Position numbers and translations under genes: made by a program
Assembly (NCBI GenBank): GCA_000310025.1
Contig: FN648435.1
Coordinates: 170,090 to 181,187, forward strand
Direction: 5' to 3'
Length of the DNA: 11,098 nt
From: Ectocarpus siliculosus
Taxonomy: Eukaryota; Sar; Phaeophyceae; Ectocarpales; Ectocarpaceae
In this document: in pieces, positions 7,569 to 11,098 of the stretch
Layout: each line of letters opens with the position of its first letter
Position numbering within the stretch: position 1 is the first letter of the stretch
Notes under the pieces: model-generated
The model's input: only the letters and a program-made list of their open reading frames with translations
Databases searched by the model: none
Told to the model about the DNA's origin: nothing

Positions 7569-8946
7569 CTGTAGCATCCATTTTCGCGGCGGCGTTATTG
7601 TTATTCGCCCGTACCAGCAAGCGAGTAGTCGGTGTAGTAGCCACGGGTGTGGGAGATGAAACACACCGACGCTTGAGACGACATACGTGAGACACTCAAT
7701 TCTCCCGAGTGCAATTCAAGCCGGGGTGATGGGCAACATACGGTGCCCCGTTCACGATTGGAAACCACAACATACGTCTCAAAGCGAGCGGGGGCAGAGA
7801 CGCGTCGCAACGAAAAACCGGAGCCGGCGCAGTTCGCGCTAGACCCACATCGTTTTAAGGCTCGGGTCGAGTTTCATGTTCACGGGGGGCTTCATCACAC
7901 AAACACGCTTCTAGATGTAGGCATAGACAAGCCCCATTCTACTTGAGCGCAGTGTGATATTGCCATCTTCAACTCAACACCAACCTGTTCCGATCCAAAC
8001 CCGAAATACCCAACGAAAAAATGTCAACCATCGTCAAGGCATCACCTGCCGGGGCGCGTTAGCATCCACGTGAGACCCCAGCCCCAGTCTTCCTTCCGAC
8101 CCGCAGCCCCACGCAAACACCGCCCCTTCCTCCGTAACGGCAACTGAGTGGCGCCACCCGGCCGCTATCGCCACGGGCCCTCTCCCAACCCCGTCCCCGG
8201 GCTCCAACACTGTCATCCCCTCAGTGACACCCGCTGCGCCGTCGCCGCCCCCACCACTACCGATAGGCCTACCGGCGCTAGCTCTCGTTCTGTCGCCATC
8301 TCCATCGCCGCCGCCAAAAGGATAGATGAGGCGTTCAGCGGCAGCCGCGGCTGCTGCGGCGGGCGTGGGAACGGCGACAAGAGGGGCGCCGTGTCGCCTG
8401 TGATCGTTGACGCGGTACGTCCAGTCGGCGGCCACCGGTGCCGGCATGTTGAACGCTTCCGGGGGCCGGGGTGGAGGTGGGGTAGGAGTAGCTCGGGGTG
8501 CGCTTCCTTGTTGCCCTGGCTCCGGCGCCGGGAGTTCCCCGTCGCCACTTCTTGGGCCACCCCGTCCCCCTTCTCGTTCTCTTCGTTCCCCCAGGAGGTC
8601 GCCGCCGCCGCCGCCGCCGCCGGAGGCGCTCCAACCGGCCAAGCTATCACTTCTTGTCCGCCCACCGGCCGCGGTGTCTTTTCTCCCGCTGCTGCCGCCG
8701 CCACCTTCCGAGCTCTTCGCCGAAGGCAGTACGCCCGCCAACGAGTCGCTTTTCGAGCGGTGTGGTGGTGGTGGCTGCCGCGGTGACGGCGACGTCAGGG
8801 AGGGCGACGACGCAAACGGGGAGGAAGACGGGTTGCGCCGTGGCAACCTGCCCAGCCTGCCGGAGCCCGTCGCTCCCCACGAGTAGAGCACGTTCGCTCT
8901 GTGGTTAACACGCGCTGAAGTAGTTGTCGAGTGCGCAGAAGCGGCA

Positions 8947-8983
<37 letters not shown>

Positions 8984-11098
8984 TGTTGTCGGGTACGCAA
9001 GCCTTGTCGTTGCTCCGGGAACACGCTATCGCCAGGGAGTGCTGCCGGCCGCTAGCCACCTGGGTGCTCAAGGGGAGGGTGTCGCGAGACGGGGAAGATG
9101 AGCAATCGAACGAGGCCTTCCGGCGGTGGTGTGAGCACAGGGCAACGTGGGGCCTTCGGGAGACCAAAGTGACACTTTCCTCGCAGCGTCTGGGCAATTT
9201 ACCCCCCCAACACGCAACTCACGGGACGCGCAGAGACGCAGGGCGGAGCGGGCGACCGGGGACTACGCCGGCCACGGCGCAGACACGGCAGTGCCCTGTG
9301 AACTCCTAGGCGCGAGGCCGAGGGTGTGTACAATAGCTTCCAAGCTGAGAAAGATGTCACTACACCCTTGGCAAGATACGAACAAAGAGCGCTTCTTGGT
9401 TCAAAAGGGGGTGTTGGGGCCTCGCGGGGTAACAGCATGTTGGCCGTACCTGAAGGACTCGGAGCGGTAGGTCATCGCCTTCTTGCCGGAGGAGCACCTG
9501 CACACACAGAGAACGAAGTCGAGAACAAAAATAGCGCCGGAGAGGAAACGCAGACGACAATGTGGATCAAAACGCAAACAGGGCGTTGCCATTACGTGGT
9601 CGGCTCTCTCGGTGGACATTTTGCGAGACGCAAAACACGACGATGTCGGCGTACACATCGGCGATCAGCGTAAGTCTTCGGCTAGCGTCGACAGCGATGA
9701 AAGCCTAAAAAATCTCGGCAGAAAGCTTCCAAAAAGACTACCCAACACATCTTTCGACCCGTTGGCCTACACATCATGCCCTTTGCCGCAAAACTCACAA
9801 GGGTAGGTCTGAACACTGTCATTCCGCCGCCGCTGTCGCCGTTTCCCTTGCCTCCGTCAGAACCGTCGCCGGCCTTATCAGCGCCGCCGGGGAACTTCTT
9901 TGTCGACATCTTCTTGGCCATCTGGCCGAACGTCTTGAGGCCGAACTGACCGTCGCCGTCGCCACGAGGAGAGTCAGCGGGAGACGACAAAGAATGCCAT
10001 GGAAGGCCGCACTGGCCGTAGCGGTTGTCCCCCCAGGCGAAGAGATGCCCCTCGGAGGTTATGACAAGGGTGTGCTTCGCGCCGCAGGACACCTTCACGG
10101 GGGACGAGACGAGAGACACAAAAGACGGGAGGGAGGGACCCGACTGGATGAGTCCGGAGGTTCCGTGGAACGCGCATCCAACTCATGCGTCACCTACAAC
10201 GCTGGCAGGCGCACGGCAATTGTGAAGTGTTTCAGAGTTCGTGGCTCCCCTTTGGGAGTTAGGAGGCTTGCCTCCCGGGGGCGACGCAAGAGGACATGGC
10301 CATTGCCAACACGGTCGAATCGTTGCATCTCAATGTCGTGACGTTGGATTGTGCTAGTCTTGCGTACAACAACCTGCAGAATATGCCTGGAATTCGCATC
10401 ATTTTGTTTCTTGCCGTGACTTTTCGCGTGTGCTTGAGTGTGTGCTTCTAGGATAGTGGCGTCGCTGCAGCTTATCACTCGCTCTTACGCCTTCGTGTCG
10501 AACCATGGTCTGTAGGACTTGTGTGCGTTGCACAGGAATCCTATTTGTGCAAAGCAACTTTAGTACATTTGTTGCCAAGACTTTCTTCGTGCGGAAAAAC
10601 GTCCCCAGGGTATAGAACCAGTGTTTTCGATATTGGGCGTGAAGCACACGCGCCACGGGTGGTCCGCGGTCCTCGGGCGTGTGCGGTAATAATGTACCGA
10701 CGATCCCCCTGCGTGCCCCTGAGAAGGAAGAGTGACAAAAGACTCGCTTCTGCAGCTAAACACGTCCCGAAGCATGAAAACAGGCAAAGTTGGGCACACC
10801 AGTCTAGACCACACGTTCACTGTCAACGGCGGTCAGAAGTATTGCTGTAACACGTGGGGGATCCGTGGAATACACATGGAACGTATCGCAACGATGGCAA
10901 GCACACACACACACACGCCTACCCTGATTCTAAAAAAACTCTGCCACGGCGGAAAAAAAAAAACCACCTGCACAACGTGGTCCGCGGAGAGAGCGGCCAC
11001 CCTGACCGGAGCCTTCAGCCAGAACGGGCTCCCCGCAGCATCGGCCCTTGTCCCCGCCGCCCCCCCTCCTCCACTTCCGCCCGCCGCCGCCGCAAAAA
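6912..11098 (-). CDS. RCC1-repeat (beta-propeller) protein with low-complexity inserts (5' partial, 5 exons)
   Basis: On the - strand, exons 11098-10968, 10092-9799, 9497-9450, 9059-8046 and 7568-6912 join without frame breaks into 713 residues ending in TAG; the start lies beyond the window. Introns of 875, 301, 390 and 477 nt are all GT-AG and phase 0. RCC1 signatures (hydrophobic-x-x-G-x-x-H, then WG and GxxG) recur: FAWGDNRYGQCGL (W at window residue 63), YSWGATGSGRLG (218), FAWGCGSEGRLGLG (474), YSCGSNEFGQQG (528) and FTWGLNAAGQC (670), and the chain closes with GCGAGHTMVVL. RCC1 propellers commonly act as guanine-exchange or protein-binding scaffolds; the partner here is unknown. Residues 184-197 are all alanine and about 231-452 form a Gly/Pro/Ser/Arg-rich, probably disordered insert. 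One repeat has C in place of the usual W (528). Confidence 0.9.
7321..7344 (-). other. G-quadruplex-prone run in the RCC1 coding strand
   Basis: On the - strand, three G5 runs separated by single C bases, flanked by GG on the right and GGAC on the left, encode a poly-glycine loop. The pattern fits a G-quadruplex (three long runs plus a GG). Formation in mRNA is inference. Confidence 0.5.
8046..9059 (-). other. RCC1 gene, 338-codon exon with poly-Ala and disordered insert
   Basis: The acceptor GAGCACCCAG precedes GTGGCTAGCGGC (VASGRQHSLAIA); the donor is GTGATG after CCCCGGCAG. Two RCC1 WG strands (SWGATGSGRLG and AWGCGSEGRLGLG) lie about 256 residues apart, separated by a Ser/Pro/Gly/Arg-rich stretch. 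That stretch holds RSKSDSLAG (8733-8759) and RTRSDSLAG (8634-8660). Confidence 0.9.
8940..8981 (-). repeat. Trinucleotide (GCC)n tract encoding 14 alanines
   Basis: Fourteen successive alanine codons, mainly GCC, read on the - strand inside the RCC1 coding sequence, bounded by serine codons on both sides. Such tracts change length easily by slippage in steps that keep the frame. Confidence 0.95.
9450..9497 (-). other. RCC1 gene, 48-nt microexon
   Basis: The acceptor (pyrimidine and TG-rich tract ending GTGTGTGCAG) and the donor GTACGG flank exactly 16 codons, VLLRQEGDDLPLRVLQ. Inserted between FRPTL and VASGRQH it restores the usual spacing of an RCC1 repeat (P-x-L-V...V-x-Q-V-A-x-G). Skipping it keeps the frame but deletes a propeller strand. 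Confidence 0.85.
9799..10092 (-). other. RCC1 gene, 98-codon exon
   Basis: The acceptor CCGTGAAG precedes GTGTCCTGCGGC, after a pyrimidine-rich tract. The exon encodes VSCGAKHTLVITSEG and the WG motif, then a lysine and glycine-rich stretch (KKMSTKK, DGSDGGKG), and ends FRPTL before donor GTGAGT (9798-9793). Confidence 0.88.
10093..10967 (-). other. RCC1 intron (875 nt) with CA microsatellite
   Basis: GTGGTT at 10967 to AAG at 10093 on the - strand. It contains a dinucleotide CA run (10902-10916) and an A-run (10953-10963). No further exon is needed, because the flanking exons already form a continuous RCC1 repeat (DHVVQ + VSCGAKH). Confidence 0.75.
10968..11098 (-). other. RCC1 gene, first visible exon (partial)
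   Basis: After an Ala/Gly-rich run, the frame reads VRVAALSADHVVQ, the strand that precedes an RCC1 V-x-x-G-x-x-H motif, and ends at CAG before donor GTGGTT. It joins in phase 0 to the next exon, which opens VSCGAKH. The exon continues past the window edge. Confidence 0.8.

Noticed and set aside
8148-8908. Long + strand open frames opposite the RCC1 exon
   Set aside because: They are antisense shadows of GC-rich low-complexity coding sequence; the - strand carries the RCC1 motifs and splice sites.

Overview
This window is nuclear DNA from an intron-rich eukaryote. The best guess is a brown alga (Ectocarpus-like stramenopile). That guess rests on GT-AG introns of about 300-1050 nt in GC-rich coding DNA, a secreted protein resembling the plant Root_cap / von Willebrand D-like family, an RCC1 protein swollen by Ala/Gly/Pro/Ser runs, and a copia-type retrotransposon relic. 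The assignment is inference; the gene models are read directly from the sequence.

Layout. Two multi-exon genes converge. On the + strand, gene 1 (about 1-3367, 5' end outside the window) has exons 1-40, 592-717, 1769-1888 and 2442-3367. All introns are phase 1. The predicted product is a hydrophobic leader, two six-cysteine modules (one per exon) and a GDPH-containing domain ending in a Root_cap-like block. On the - strand, gene 2 (11098 down to 6912, 5' end outside the window) has exons 11098-10968, 10092-9799, 9497-9450, 9059-8046 and 7568-6912. All introns are phase 0. It encodes an RCC1 beta-propeller protein with a 14-alanine run and a disordered insert of about 220 residues carrying two copies of a basic SDSLAG motif.

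The intergenic 3.5 kb (3368-6911) holds a decayed Ty1-copia RNase H end (about 4180-4521), a probable 3' LTR (4717-5308) that contains tRNA-like A and B boxes, and a perfect 129-bp tandem duplication (5862-6122) made of GATC/CATG-rich hairpin sequence. The rest of the interval shows no gene.

The two genes show no functional link: one product is probably exported, the other is an intracellular-type propeller. No CRISPR array, bacterial-type operon or intact RNA gene was seen. I found no convincing novel system; the most unusual items are the paired cysteine modules, the heavily expanded RCC1 protein with its 48-nt microexon, the tRNA-like promoter inside the LTR and the perfect tandem duplication.
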